Positions 30,511 through 42,650 of a stretch of 64,000 bases of DNA are shown here, piece by piece. The translations under genes and the position numbers were made by a program. Source of the DNA: Erinaceus europaeus. Its lineage: Eukaryota; Chordata; Mammalia; Eulipotyphla; Erinaceidae. Location: positions 89,242,161 through 89,306,160 of the forward strand of contig NC_080175.1 of assembly GCF_950295315.1 (NCBI RefSeq). The letters are read 5' to 3'. Every line of letters starts with the position of its first letter. Position 1 is the stretch's first letter. The notes beneath the pieces are model-generated. The model did no database searches, was not told where the DNA came from, and saw only the letters and a program-made list of their open reading frames with translations.

Positions 30511-32332
30511 TATAGTGGGCCCTATCCAATGGTTCCAGGACTGGGGGAAGTAGAGGCTCTATAGTGGAGATGTGAGGTTCCTGCTGTCTTAGGGTTTCAA
30601 AAGACAATTGATAGTTAATTTTATCATCACATTATTTGGTAATTGGGTTAACTTTGAAAAGTTCTTTTGTTAGGGTTTGCTGTACAGTATCCAGTATCTT
30701 GTATATAGCTATGCTGTTGGTTGCTTCTGAACTACTTGGTCTAGGCTTTTGAGAGAATCTACATATCAAATACACAGCCTATATATTAAAAAGATTCAGT
30801 TTGTGTTTATGCAAACACTAAATCTGAAGAAGAAGACATCCAGAAATCACTCCCATTTTTTGTTTCAGCAAAATCAATCAAATACCTAGGAATAAAGTTG
30901 ACCAAAGAAGTGAAAGACTTGTATGCTGAAAACTATGAGTCGCTACTCAAGGAGATAGAAACTGATACCAAGAAATGGAAAGATATCCCATGCTCATGGA
31001 TTGGAAGAATAAATATCATCAAAATGAATATTCTCCCCAGAGCCATATACAAATTTAATGCAATACCCATCAAAGTTCCACCAAGCTTCTTTAAGAGAAT
31101 AGGACAAACACTACAATCATTTATCTAGAACCTGAAAACACCTAGAATTGCCAAACCCATCTTAAGGAAAAGAAACAGAAATGGAGGCATCACACTCCAG
31201 ACCTTAAACTATATTATAAAGCCATCATCATCAAAACAGCATGGTACTGGAACAAAAATAGGCACACAGACCAGTGGAACAGAATTGAAAGCCCAGAAAT
31301 AAATCCCCACACCTATGGAAATCTAATCTTTGATAAGGGTGCCCAAAGGATTAAATGGAAAAAGGAGGCTCTCTTCAATAAATGGTGCTGGGAAAACTGG
31401 GCTGTAACATGGAGAAGAATGAAATTGAAACACTTTACCTCACCAGAAACAAAAATCAACTCCAAATGGATCAAAGACCTAGATGTCAGAACAGAAACAA
31501 TCAAATACTTAGAGGAAAACATTAGTAAAACAGTTTCCCACCTACATCTCAAGGACATCTTTGATGAATCAAACCCAATTGCAAGGAAGACTAAAGCAGA
31601 AATAAACCAATGGGACTACATCAAATTGAAAAGCCTCTGTCCATCCAAAGAAACTATCACACAAACAAAGAGACCCCTCACAGAATGGGAGAAGATCTTC
31701 ACATGCCAGACATAAGACAAGAAACTAATCACCAAAATATAGAAAGAGCTCAGCAAACTTAGCCACAAAAAAGCAAATGACCCCATCCAAAAATGGGCAG
31801 AGGATATGAACAAAACATTCACCACAGAGGAGATCCAAAAGGCTAACAAACATATGAAAAACTGCTCTAGGTCACTGATTGTCAGAGAAATGCAAATTAA
31901 GACAACACTAAGATACCACCTCACTCCTGTAAGAATGGCATACATCAAAAAGGACAGCAGCAACAAATGTTGGAGAGGATGTGGGGACAGAGGAACCCTT
32001 TTACATTGCTGGTGGGAATGTAAATTGGTACAGCCTCTGTGGAGAGCAGTCTGGAAAACTCTCAGAAGGCTAGACATGGACCTTCCATATGACCCAATAA
32101 TTCCTCTCCTGGGGTATACCCCAAGGACTCCATAACACCCAACCAAAAAGAGGTGTGTACTCCTATGTTCATAGCAGCACAATTCATAATAGCTAAAACC
32201 TGGAAGCAACCCAGGTGCCCAACAACAGATGAGTGGCTGAGAAACCTGTGGTGTGTATATACACAATGGAATACTATGCAGCTATCAAGAACAATGAACC
32301 CACCTTCTCTGACCCATCTTGGACAGAGCCAG
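30511..32332 (-). mobile_element. L1 with 5' inversion (twin priming), minus strand
   Basis: From 30511 to about 30813 the DNA is L1 3' UTR in minus orientation. From about 30815 to 32332 it is ORF2 in plus orientation, from [19 protein letters not shown] codons to just before the ORF2 stop. Read on the minus strand this is an inverted 5' piece followed by a sense 3' piece, with about 300 bp around the ORF2 stop missing between them. That is the signature of twin priming during L1 integration. The 3' UTR stops at the GATA-like repeat with no visible A-tail. Confidence 0.82.
30815..32332 (+). pseudogene. L1 ORF2 RT-to-C-terminal fragment
   Basis: Holds [40 protein letters not shown], then [32 protein letters not shown] and the Cys/His cluster [19 protein letters not shown] (about 31967-32023). 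Two stop codons at about 31713 and 31740 fall where the old L1 has sense codons, and the same two occur in the L1 at 35.9-42.6 kb. Sequence identity to that element is very high over this stretch. Confidence 0.9.
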
Positions 32333-33354
32333 AAAGTTATTTTAAACAAAGGCAAAGGAATAAAAACATTAAAAAAAGACTACCACAACCAGATGGCCAA
32401 GCATAGCAAATCAGTAGTATGTCAATAACTACTTTGCAAGGACACATCAAAAAGGACTAGCTACTTACATCCATTGTGTACATAGATGATTCCCATGTAG
32501 GTAAGACAAAAATAGTGTACTTTTTATTGTGATTAATGCTCTCCTCAAAGTTGCTAGTACCATTTTGAAGTTCATTTATATAAAGGTATGGAAACAGATG
32601 TGTCAGGAACATCTGAATTCTGTGCTAAATCAGCTATGAATTGAAACACAGTGCATATGGAATTCAAACTATACATAAAACAAAATGATAGAGTACAGTC
32701 AACTCTTAATTTACTAAATAATAGAACAAATCTCTCCATCTTGATATTCATTGTAAGTATATTTCCTTTAATATTAAAAATGATTAATAGAAAGTAAATC
32801 ATAACCCCCCCAAGTCAGCCAATGCCATTGTCATGGCAAACAAATGATATTGAAAAGAACACAGGAGTTCATTTTGACACGGATATAAGTTGATTAATAG
32901 TAGCCATAACTGACCCAATACAAATTTTTATCAAAATATTTACTTCCAAATAACATTTCTGACATATTTCAGAGAGGTTTCTAGTCAAAATAGGTCACCC
33001 ATAGCTAATTATATGGCATTTGTCTTTGTGCATATATTATGATTGGCAAGCTGCCAACAGGCATGTGTAAATAATGAGCAAAGTGATGAATTTAAAAAAA
33101 ACAACAACTCTAAAGCCCTGGCCCAGGCTTCTGTTTTAATGGCAGTATATTAACTTCCACACCTGATCCGCATTCTGATAATCCTAAAGTATTTTCACCA
33201 CATTTACACTTTCAAATATTAACATTAGTAATATAAAAAAGGATTAGAACCCTCTTGGAAAAATAAAAGATTAATTTGACTTAAGAGTTATTTGCTTTAA
33301 TAAAGTTTTACTTCTTAAATTTCTTCTAATATTTTTTTTCTCTTTAACCTATTT
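32333..33354. other. Unique AT-rich DNA
   Basis: No repeat or gene recognised. Confidence 0.55.
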
Positions 33355-33418
33355 CTTTTTTTTAAATTTTTTATTTAAGAAAGGATTAATGAACAAAAAC
33401 ATAAGGTAGGAGGGGTAA
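33355..33418 (-). mobile_element. 64-bp L1 3'-end fragment, minus strand
   Basis: AAATTTTTTATTTAAGAAAG, GATTAATGAACAAAAACATA and AGGTAGGAGGGGTAAGA are the reverse complement of the extreme L1 3' end (compare 35950-36000). Very short truncated insertion. Confidence 0.85.
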
Positions 33419-34474
33419 GAAATATTCAACGTTAGTAATAACCTCTAATATATTTTGAACCATTAATACATATTGCAGAGCTACATTTTTAAAGAGAAAT
33501 AATTCCATCCCAACTAATTACACTTTAAAAAATTCATTTAGAGACAGTTGTTACTACATCTCACCAGCATTATTAAGTCTAGGTGTTTCTCCTTTGCCCA
33601 AAAAGTTACAATTCTTTTTCATTTTTAAAATAATACCTAAACACTGAACGAACTTAATTTTTCACAGGCTTTGTATTATTGAAAAAAAATACATCACATT
33701 ATTTAACCTTTATTATATCTTGATCTTTTTCTTTCTTATGCATAATAAAACTTTAGATCCATTTGATATTTATAGACTATTTGGCTTAACTTTTTGTATA
33801 AATGTTCACCATAAATTTTAACCTTTTTTTTTAAAAAAAATTTACTTTGAATTGTACTTAAATTTAAAGGACAATCAGTCCAAAGAATGTATTTCAGATA
33901 TGAATCCTATCCATCACTTCTGTACTACATTACTGTAATTTTCTCTGCCCACAGGAAAGGCTGTTGATCATGTATAATACTTTCAAATCAGGGTCAAGTT
34001 TGGCCTTACATCACTATCTTCCCCATAATGTGACTAAAAATAAGACTACCAATGGATTGAATTGTGTGCTTTGACCCAGCTATTTAAAACTGGTTTTCTT
34101 AAGAGTTATTCAGAGAAATTTTCTTTCTACACATTTCTAGGCTGACTTCATTAGATTTTGATCCAATATGTCTGGGTGTTTGTATTTTTGTAAAATCCCC
34201 AACTAATTCTTCAAAAGTCAAATTGATACATATCTAAGGCCAGAATTTGGGAATATCTGTTCTGAAACATTCACATCAATGATTCTCTCATCTTTCTTGT
34301 ACAAATATCTTTATATATTTACATATTCACACAACTTGGAATTTGTTATTTGCTGACAATATTATGGACTAAATTTTCTTTAGTAAAACAATACTATTTT
34401 GAATCTTAAACACCAATATAAATATATTTAGAGATATAACTCTATAGAAGTGACCCTGTTAGATATCATTAATA
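33419..34474. other. Unique AT-rich DNA
   Basis: No repeat or gene recognised. Confidence 0.55.
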
Positions 34475-34622
34475 TTTTTTTAACTTTATTTAGATCTAGT
34501 TAGAGAGACAAATACCAAAGCAGTGCTCAGCTCTGGCCTGTGATGTTTTGGGGATTGAACCTGACACCTCAGAGCCCCAGGGACAATAATCTTTTTTGCA
34601 TAACCATTATATTCTCTCCCCT
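34475..34622 (-). mobile_element. SINE type C, minus strand
   Basis: TTTAACTTTATTTAGATC tail side, CAAAGCAGTGCTCAGCTCTG, GGGATTGAACCTGACACC and TTTGCATAACCATTATATTC. Confidence 0.85.
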
Positions 34623-35396
34623 GTATGAGAATAATTTTCTTATAATAGTAGAAAATCCATTCTTTCTTAGCAAGTCTATGCTTCGAAAAGGTCATATGAA
34701 ACTCAACATGAGGCAGATACCTGAAACTCAGGAAGAGAGATCTGGCCAAAGCTTCATTATTCTGACACATGAATCTTGAGATTCTAGTCTCCAGAACTGT
34801 GGGAGAAATATGTCCTTGTCACTTATGTTACCATTCTATGATATTTTGAATGCCATCCTAAGTTAATAGAAATAATACATTCATTGAATACTTCTATCAT
34901 TCTTTGTTATTCTTATGATCCTATTATTAGTAAGGCATTTCATTGTTTAAAAAATGAATACTTCCCTTCTTTTAATAATCGAGAGTGAGGAAAACACAAA
35001 CGAAAATGGATAAAAATAAAAACTTGTTAAAGAGATATTAGTCAAGAAAATATATCTTGAGCAAAATGGTCAAAATGCACAAATTACCAGCAATGAGATA
35101 ATTAAGTACAGGGAATAAAATATGCAAGATGACTATAGTTAGTACTGTTTTATACTATGATTGAAAGTTACTGCAAGAGTAAATCCTGAAACTTCTCTTC
35201 ATAAGGAAAGCAACATTTTTCCTAATTGTATGAAATAATTGATGCTTACTAAACTTATAACAGAAATCATTTCACTATATGTTCATGTGCCAATTCATTT
35301 TGCTGTAAACCTTTATACAGTGTTGCTTGTTAATTACATGTCAATAAAATAGAAGAAAAGAGAATAAAACTATTAATACTATGGGGATCAAAGATT
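34623..35396. other. Unique AT-rich DNA
   Basis: No repeat or gene recognised. Confidence 0.55.
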
Positions 35397-35903
35397 CTTA
35401 TTTTTTAAATGTTTATTTATAAAAAGGAAACACTGACAAAAACCATAGGATAAAAGGGGCAAAACTCCACACAATTCCCACCACCAGAACTCTGTATCCC
35501 ATCCCTTCCCCTGATAGCTTTCCTTTTCTTTATCTGTCTGCGAGTATGGACCCAGGGTCATTATGGGGTGCAGAAGGTGGAACATCCAACTTCTAAAATT
35601 GCTTCCCTGCTGAACATGGGTGTTGGCAGGTCGATCCATACTCCCAGCCTGCCTCTCTCAGGTTTCTGGGGAAGCGGGGCTCTGAGACACATTGGTGGGG
35701 GTCATCTGTTCAGGGAAGTCCAGTTGGCATTATGATGGCATCTGGAACCTGGTGGCTGAAAAAAAAAAGTTAACATATAGAGGCAAAAAAATTGTTGACT
35801 AATCATGAAAGTAAAGCTTGGAAAAATTCATATGAAGAGTTAGGGGGTCTCTGTTTTGTAGATAGTTAGTAGGTCTATTTTAGTTATATTCCAAAAAGCC
35901 CAT
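35397..35903 (-). mobile_element. L1 3' UTR, minus strand (target of next L1)
   Basis: ATTTATAAAAAGGAAACACT, CACACAATTCCCACCACCAG, CTGAACATGGGTGTTGGCAG and GAACCTGGTGGCTGAA are the reverse complement of the long L1 3' UTR. The younger L1 at 35921-42623 is inserted at its far end, at GACTATACTAGTTTTTT. Confidence 0.88.
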
Positions 35904-35960
35904 GACTATACTAGTTTTTTTTTTTAATTTTTTTTTATTTTTAAATTTTTTATTTAAGAA

Positions 35961-37285
35961 AGGATTAGTGAACAAAAGCATAAGGTAGGAGGGGTACAAC
36001 TCCACACAATTCCCACCACCCAGTCCCCATAACCCACCACCTCCCATGGTAGCTTTCCCATTCTCTATCCCTCAGGGAGCATGGACCCAGGGTCGTTGAG
36101 GGTTGCAGAAGGTAGAAGGTCTGGCTTCTGTAATTGCTTCCCCGCTGACCATGGGCATTGACTGGTCGGTCCATACCCCCAGTCTGCCTCTCTCTTTCCC
36201 TAGTAGGGTGTGTCTCTGGGGAAGCTGAGCTCCAGGACACATTGGTGGGGGTCTTCAATCCAGGGAAGCCTAGCCAGCATCCTGGTGGCATCTGGAACCT
36301 GGTGATTGAAAAGAGAGTTAACATATGAAGCCAAACAATTTGTTGAGCAATCATGGATCCCAAGCTTGGAATAGTGGAGAGGAAGTGTTAGGGAGGTACT
36401 CACTGCAAACTCTAGTGTACTTCTGCTTTCAGGTATATATTTTGCAGTAGTTTATGGATACGTGTGCACATAAGCTCTCTCTCACAGAAACTGGTGTATG
36501 TCTAGGTTATGGGACTTTGTTAGAAAGTGAACTACCTGAGATGAAATTAGAGTGTACTATTAAAGGAAAGGTCTCACCCGAGTAATGAAGCTGAAGGGTT
36601 GTCATTCCACACGTGAAGTCTCTGGATACAGTCTGAGGTGAAGCATGTTGAGATGGCAATCGATGCTTTGGTTAGGTTGTGATTGGCGGATGCAATATTA
36701 TTTGGTTTGGATTGGGAGATACATACAGGAAAGTGGGCCCTATCCAAGGGTGCCAGGACTGGGGGAAGTAGGGGCTCTATAGTGAAGATGTGAGGTTCCT
36801 GCTGTCTTAGGGTTCAAAAAGACAATTAATAGTTGATATTATTATCACATTATTTGTTAATTGGGTTAACTTTGAAAAGTCCCTTTGTTATGGTTTGCTG
36901 TACAGTACCCAGTATCTTGTATATAGCTGTGCTATTGGAAGCTTCTAATCTACTTGGTCTAGGCTTTTGAGAGAGTCCGTATATCAAATACGTAGCGTAT
37001 ATATTAAAAAGATTCAGTTTGTCTTTTGAGAACCTTTGAGACATACAATTGATTTCCCCCTCTCATATTAATTAAGTACTGATTTATATGTCTACATTTT
37101 GCTAGGAGTGTACATAAACACCATTCCCACCACCAAAGGACTGTGACCCATCCCTCCCGCCCACTCCCACCCCCCACTGACCCAGGAAGCTACATGTCTA
37201 CCCCTCACCACTGGGTTTTCACTTTGGTGCCCTACTTACAATTTGATCAGGTCCTGCTTTTAGTTTCCCTTTCAGATCTTCTAAG
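35961..37285 (-). other. L1 long 3' UTR
   Basis: About 1.3 kb from the ORF2 stop to the A-rich tail. Blocks used throughout this annotation to recognise truncated L1 copies come from here (for example CAATTCCCACCACC and GGTTGCAGAAGGTAGAAGG on the plus strand). The short ORFs in it on either strand have no recognisable product. Confidence 0.85.
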
Positions 37286-40200
37286 TCAGCTTCTGTTGAT
37301 GATTGGGATCATCCCATACTCATCTTTATCTTTCTGACTTAGTTCACTTAACACAATTCCTTCTAGCTCTGTCCAAGATGGGTCAGAGAAGGTGGGTTCA
37401 TTGTTCTTGATAGCTGCATAGTATTCCATTGTGTATATATACCACAGCTTTCTCAGCCACTCATCTGTTGTTGGGCACCTGGGTTGCTTCCAGGTTTTAG
37501 CTATTATGAATTGTGCTGCTATGAACATAGGAGTACACACCTCTTTTTGGTTGGGTGTTATGGAGTCCTTGGGGTATAACCCCAGGAGAGGAATTATTGG
37601 GTCATATGGAAGGTCCATGTCTAGCCTTCTGAGAGTTTTCCAGACTGCTCTCCACAGAGGCTGTACCAATTTACATTCCCACCAGCAATGTAAAAGGGTT
37701 CCTCTGTCCCCACATCCTCTCCAACATTTGTTGCTGCTGTCCTTTTTGATGTATGCCATTCTTACAGGAGTGAGGTGGTATCTTAGTGTTGTCTTAATTT
37801 GCATTTCTCTGACAATCAGTGACCTAGAGCAGTTTTTCATATGTTTGTTAGCCTTTTGGATCTCCTCTGTGGTGAATGTTTTGTTCATATCCTCTGCCCA
37901 TTTTTGGATGGGGTCATTTGCTTTTTTGTGGCTAAGTTTGCTGAGCTCTTTCTATATTTTGGTGATTAGTTTCTTGTCTTATGTCTGGCATGTGAAGATC
38001 TTCTCCCATTCTGTGAGGGGTCTCTCTGTTTGTTTAATAGTTTCTTTGGATGTGCAGAAGCTTTTCAATTTGATGTAGTCCCATTGGATTGTTTCTGCTT
38101 TGGTCTTCCTTGCAATTGGTTTTGATTCATCAAAGATGTCCTTGAGGTGTATGTGGGAAAGTGTTTTACCAATGTTTTCCTCTAAGTATTTGATTGTTTC
38201 TGGTCTGACATCTAGGTCTTTGATCCATTTGGAGTTGATTTTTGTTTCTGGTGAGATAAAGTGGTTCAATTTCATTCTTCTGCATGTTTCAACCCAGTTT
38301 TCCCAGCACCATTTATTGAAGAGAGCCTCCTTTTTCCATTTAATACTTTGGGCCCCCTTATCAAAGATTAGATGCCCATAGGTGTTGGGATTTACTTCTG
38401 GGCTTTCAATTCTGTTCCACTGGTCTGTGTGCCTATTTTTGTTCCAGTACCATGCTGTTTTGATAATGATGGCTTTATAATATAGTTTAAGGTCTGGGAA
38501 TGTGATGCCTCCATTTCTGTTTCTTTTCCTTAAGATGGTTTTGGCAATTTTATTTGTTTTCAGGTTCCAGATAAATGATTGTAGTGTTTGTCCTATTCTC
38601 TTAAAGAAGCCTGGTGGATCTTTGATGGGTATTGCATTAAATTTGTATATGGCTCTGGGAAGAATATTCATTTTGATGATATTTATTCTTCCAATCCATG
38701 AGCATGGGATATCTTTCCATTTCTTGGTATCAGTTTCTATCTCCTTGAGTAGCGACTCATAGTTTTCAGCATACAAGTCTTTCACTTCTTTGGTCAACTT
38801 TATTCCTAGGTATTTGGTTGATTTTGCTGAAACAGTAAATGGGAGTGATTTATGGATGCCTTCTTCTTCAGATTTAGTGTTTGCATAAAGAAATGCCACT
38901 GATTTTTGTACATTGATTTTGTAGCCTGATACCTTGCTATATTGCCTAACAACTTCCAGTAATTTTCTACTGGATTCTTTATGTCTTTCTATGTATACTA
39001 TCATATCATCTGCAAATAGTGAGAGCTTGACTTCTTCCCTTCCAATCTGTATCCCTTTGATTTCTTTCTCTTGCCTGATTGCTATGGCAAGAACTTCCAA
39101 TACTATGTTGAAGACTAACGGTGACAGTGGACAGCCCTGTCTAGTCCCCGATCTGAGGGGGAATGCGTTCAGCTTCTGTCCATTGGGTATGATGTTGGCT
39201 GTAGGTTTGCTATATATAGACTCCAATATCTTGAGGAATTTCCCATCAATTTCCATTTTTTGTAGAGTTTTGAGCATGAATGGGTGTTGGATTTTGTCAA
39301 AGGCTTTCTCTGCATCTATTGAGATAATCATGTGGTTTTTGGCTTTGCTTTTATTGATGTGATGAATGACATTGATTGATTTATGGATGTTGAACCAGCC
39401 TTGCATTCCTGGGATGAATCCCACTTGGTCATGATGAACAATCTTTTTGATGTGTTGCTGTATCCGGTTGGCCAAGATCTTGTTTAATATTTTGGCATCT
39501 ATGTTCATCAGAGATATTGGTCTGTAGTTTTCCTTTTTTGTTCTGTCCCTATCAGTTTTTGGTATCAGGGTGATGTTGGCTTCATAAAAGGTGGAAGGGA
39601 GTATTCCTGTTTCTTCAATCATATGGAATAGCTTAAGAAGTATGGGTATTAACTGTTTCCTGAAAGTTTTGTAGAATTCGTTTGTGAAGCCATCTGGTCC
39701 AGGACTTTTGTTGTTGGGGAGATTCTTAATAACGGTTTCAATTTCTTTGTCTGTGATTGGTGCATTTAGATTTTGTAGTTCTTCTTGGTTCAGTTTTGGA
39801 AGTCCATAGGTTTCTAGGAATTGTTCCATTTCTTCCAGATTCTCTAGCTTGGTGGCATATAGTTCTTTATAGAAGTTTTGAAGAATTCTCTGGATTTCTG
39901 TGGTGTCAGTTGTGATATCTCCTGTATCGTTTACAATTCTATTAATTTGAGTCTTCTCTCTTTTTTGTTTGGTGAGTCTGGCTAGGGGTTTGTCAATTTT
40001 GTTTAATCTTTCAAAGAACCAACATTTGGCTTCATTGATCTTTTGTATGGTTCTTTTATTTTCGATGTTGTTTATTTCTGCTCTAACTTTAGTGATTTCT
40101 GTCCTTCTGGTTGCTTTAGGGTTCCTTTGTTCCTCTTCCTCTAAGTCCTTGAGGTGTGTAGTAAGGTCGTTCATTTGGGCTTCTTCTTGGTGTTTAATAT

Positions 40201-40965
40201 GTGATTGTATGGCTATAAGTTTCCCTCTCAGTACTGCTTTCGCTGTGTCCCAAATATTTTGATAGGTTGTGTCTTCATTTTCATTAGTTTCCAGGAACAT
40301 TTGAATTTCCTGTTTGAGTCAGTCTCTGACCCAGTGGTTCTTAAGGATCATGTTGTTTAGTTTCCAAATTCTATGTCTTTTAATAATTTTCCATTTGTTG
40401 TTAAAAGTTAGTTTTACTCCACTGTGGTCTGAGAAGATACCTGGGATGATTTCAATGCTCTTGAATTTATTGATGCTGTCTTTGTGGCCTAACATGTGGT
40501 CTATCCTTGAGTATGTGTTATGTGGATTTGAAAAGAAGGTGTATTCCAGTTTTTTTTTTGGGGTGGAGGAGTCTGAAAATGTCCAAAAGGTCTAGTCTGT
40601 CAATCTCTTCATTCAATTCTCTTGTATCTTTATTGGTTCTCTGCTTTGTTGATCTGTCTAAGTGTGAGAGTGGGGTATTGAAGTCTACCACTATTATTGT
40701 ATTACTATTGATGTATTTTTGAAATTCTTTCAGTAGATGCTTAATGTATTTAGATGGTCCCTCGTTGGGTGCATAGATGTTAATAATTGTTAAGTCTTCT
40801 TGGCTGATTGATCCTCTAATCATTATGTAATGTCCTTGCCTATCTTTTATTACTTTATTTAATTTAAAATCTATCGTGTCTGAGATGAGAATGGCTGTTC
40901 CTGCCTTTTTTTGTGGACCGTTAGCCTGTATGATAGTTTTCCATCCTTTCACTTTAAGTCTGTGT
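37286..40965 (-). pseudogene. L1 ORF2 (endonuclease-RT), broken
   Basis: L1 ORF2p nicks target DNA and copies L1 RNA. Endonuclease blocks IINIYAPN and DFNTPLSHLDRS (the usual preceding Gly is Val) lie near 40780-40660. RT blocks in the 773-codon open stretch are [61 protein letters not shown] and [11 protein letters not shown], with catalytic Asp residues present. The C-terminal Cys cluster [18 protein letters not shown] lies near 37730-37675. Lesions: deleted N terminus of the endonuclease, frameshift in an A run (40551-40560), a TAA at 37979-37981 and an in-frame TAG about 40 bp further on. Confidence 0.93.
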
Positions 40966-41063
40966 TTATCTTTCTTAGTTTTCTCTAACTCATCCTCTGT
41001 CTGACTAATTCTGTTTTCTGCTTCTGTTAGTCTGCTTTCCCTTGCCTCAGCTTCTTTCTTCAT
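40518..41063 (-). pseudogene. ORF1 coiled coil fused in frame to ORF2 endonuclease
   Basis: The first ~30 codons, from KKEAEARESRLTEAENR to SQTEDELEKTKKD, are the ORF1 coiled coil as in the L1 at 25.9 kb. The next codons, HRLKVKGWKTII then QKKAGTAILISD, are ORF2 endonuclease as at 17180 kb-scale position in the old L1. Everything between (ORF1 RNA-binding and C-terminal domains, inter-ORF spacer, start of ORF2) is absent. The joint keeps one open frame of 181 codons from an internal Met. The old L1 shows that about 1 kb is missing. Confidence 0.88.
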
Positions 41064-41080
41064 TACAGCTATTTCAGCTT

Positions 41081-41314
41081 TCAGTTCTCTAATTGTCTCA
41101 AGATAATCAGTATTTTCCTTGGGGGTCTCAACTGTTGTTTCCCTAATACTGCCATTCTTTCCTCCAATGTTGTTTTCATTTCTGTGATTAATAAGTTTAT
41201 TATTGCTTGCATACTTTTCTTATCTATGGTTACTTCTGACTGATTTGTGGTTTCTTCTGGGCTCTTGTCTTCATTCATTGGGGTAGCAGTTTTATTTGTT
41301 TTTAATCTACCCAT
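41081..41314 (-). pseudogene. L1 ORF1 N-terminus
   Basis: Starts MGRLKTNKTATPMNEDKSPE, then TTNQSEVTIDKKSMQAIINL, the same start as the ORF1 stub at 25584. The frame is lost near 41085 by a small indel, and the coiled coil continues in the frame of 40518-41063. Confidence 0.85.
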
Positions 41315-42623
41315 TTTTATTTATTTATGTGTTTCTCTCTTTTTTTTATGCTCTGTTGTTCCTCAGTTGTTGTGTTTTGAGCACAAGTAACACTGTACTA
41401 AATTCATTTATGACAATTGCACTCACCAGCCTCCGGAATAAGAGTAGCAACTGAAGTAAGTATTGAAGGAGTTTAATCGTTATCAGTTAGCCAAACAATT
41501 TCTCCAGTCCGTGAAAAAATAGTAACCAAATCCCAGTGAAGAAAGAGAAAAGAAAGAGAGGATAGCAAGAATAGACAGTTATGCAAATCTACTATCCAGT
41601 GTATATTCTAGGGGTAACAAGAGTGTAAAGGGAACTAGAGCAGAGATACACACATAGAGAGTCCACTCTGGGTCAGATTTCTTCCCCAAAGTAATTCACA
41701 AATTCAGAAAGGCAAAGAAGAAAGAAGTGTATGACAAGATTAAAAAAAAAGAGAGAGATAGAGAGAGATAAGAGAGAGAAAAAGGAGAAGATAAGAAGAA
41801 GAGTTGTAATTAAAGAGCAGTGTGAGGAACTTCCCAAATGTGTATCAGTGAATTAAAAAAAAAAGAAAAACACCCTGTTTGGTGGTATGGGGTATCCTGC
41901 TAGTAGCTGGTCCCAGGCACTGCTTATGGGGGGGAGGGGGGCGGCGGGAAGGATGTATGCTTGAAAATTAAAAGGAAGAAAAAAGAATTTTTTTCCCCTA
42001 CTCTAATTCTTAACCCAAATTAAGTTATAGACGCCTCCTTGTTGTCACCGCTATGGCCCCTTATTGGCTGGCCTGCTAAAGGCAGAAAATCCTATTGTTT
42101 ACAAGAGATGTGTCCGGAGCTCCAAGGCTAGCCGCTTCTCAGTCCGCCATCTTCCGGGAAACCCCCCCCTCCAGACTTTTTAAAAGGATTTCTCAAAAAT
42201 GAAAGCTAGCTCCAAGTCCTTTGATCCAATGAGAGCTATACTCAAGAAGTCTTTGGATCCACCCTCAGGGTCGCGGTGGACCCTGGAGACTCCCAAGAGG
42301 AAGCCCCCGAGCTAAAGTGCTCTCTCCGGGTCCTCTGCCCGCTGCGCTCTGCAACCGGCGGAGGAGCCGCCTTCCTGGGCTGGCGGAGGACAATGCCCGG
42401 CGCACTCGCCTTGCCCGGCGCCGCCTGGGAATTCTGGCGCCCCGCTAGTCCGTGTCACCTTTACTCTAATTCTTAACCCAAAATAAATTGTAATCACTTC
42501 TTTGGTGTCCCCCCTTATTAACTGGCCTGCTAGAGGCAGAAAATCCTACCGTTGCCGACGATGCGATCAGAGCACTCGCTGTTAGCGACTTCTCAGGCCG
42601 CCATCTTCCTAACTCCCACTGTC
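41315..42623 (-). promoter_or_regulatory. L1 5' UTR with duplicated promoter head
   Basis: Two related ~160-170 bp heads (plus-strand 42462-42623 and 41999-42169) share CTCTAATTCTTAACCCAAA, CTGGCCTGCTA.AGGCAGAAA and CCGCCATCTTCC. On the minus strand each begins close to AAGATGGCGG, like the YY1 site at the start of human L1. A CpG-rich segment (42240-42460) lies between them, so the distal unit is about 455-463 bp long. This resembles the monomer arrays of mouse L1 promoters. It should drive minus-strand transcription. Confidence 0.8.
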
Positions 42624-42650
42624 GACTATACTAGTTTTTTGGGGGAGAGG

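Larger units (their letters stand above)
35921..42623 (-). mobile_element. Young L1, full-length ends with internal deletion
   Basis: Bounded by a perfect 17-bp target duplication GACTATACTAGTTTTTT at 35904-35920 and 42624-42640. On the minus strand: 5' UTR with a duplicated promoter head (42623-41315), ORF1 N-terminus fused to ORF2 endonuclease (41314-40518), most of ORF2 (to 37286), long 3' UTR (37285-35960) and A-rich tail. About 6.7 kb. The perfect duplication and long open frames show a recent insertion. A deletion at the ORF1/ORF2 boundary, an A-run frameshift near 40555 and two nonsense codons near 37980 and 37950 mean it cannot make intact ORF1p or ORF2p. Confidence 0.93.

Noticed and set aside
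37431..38078. 215-codon plus-strand open frame, also found on the minus strand at 31616-32266
   Set aside because: It is the antisense of L1 ORF2 in both copies, with a hydrophobic composition typical of reverse-strand shadows. Recurrence follows from the repeat, not from a gene.
38100..40262. Several plus-strand frames of 86-142 codons
   Set aside because: All are antisense shadows of the 773-codon L1 ORF2 frame on the minus strand.
42240..42460. CpG-rich block as a host gene promoter or CpG island
   Set aside because: It lies within the L1 5' UTR between two duplicated heads and inside the L1 target duplication boundaries.
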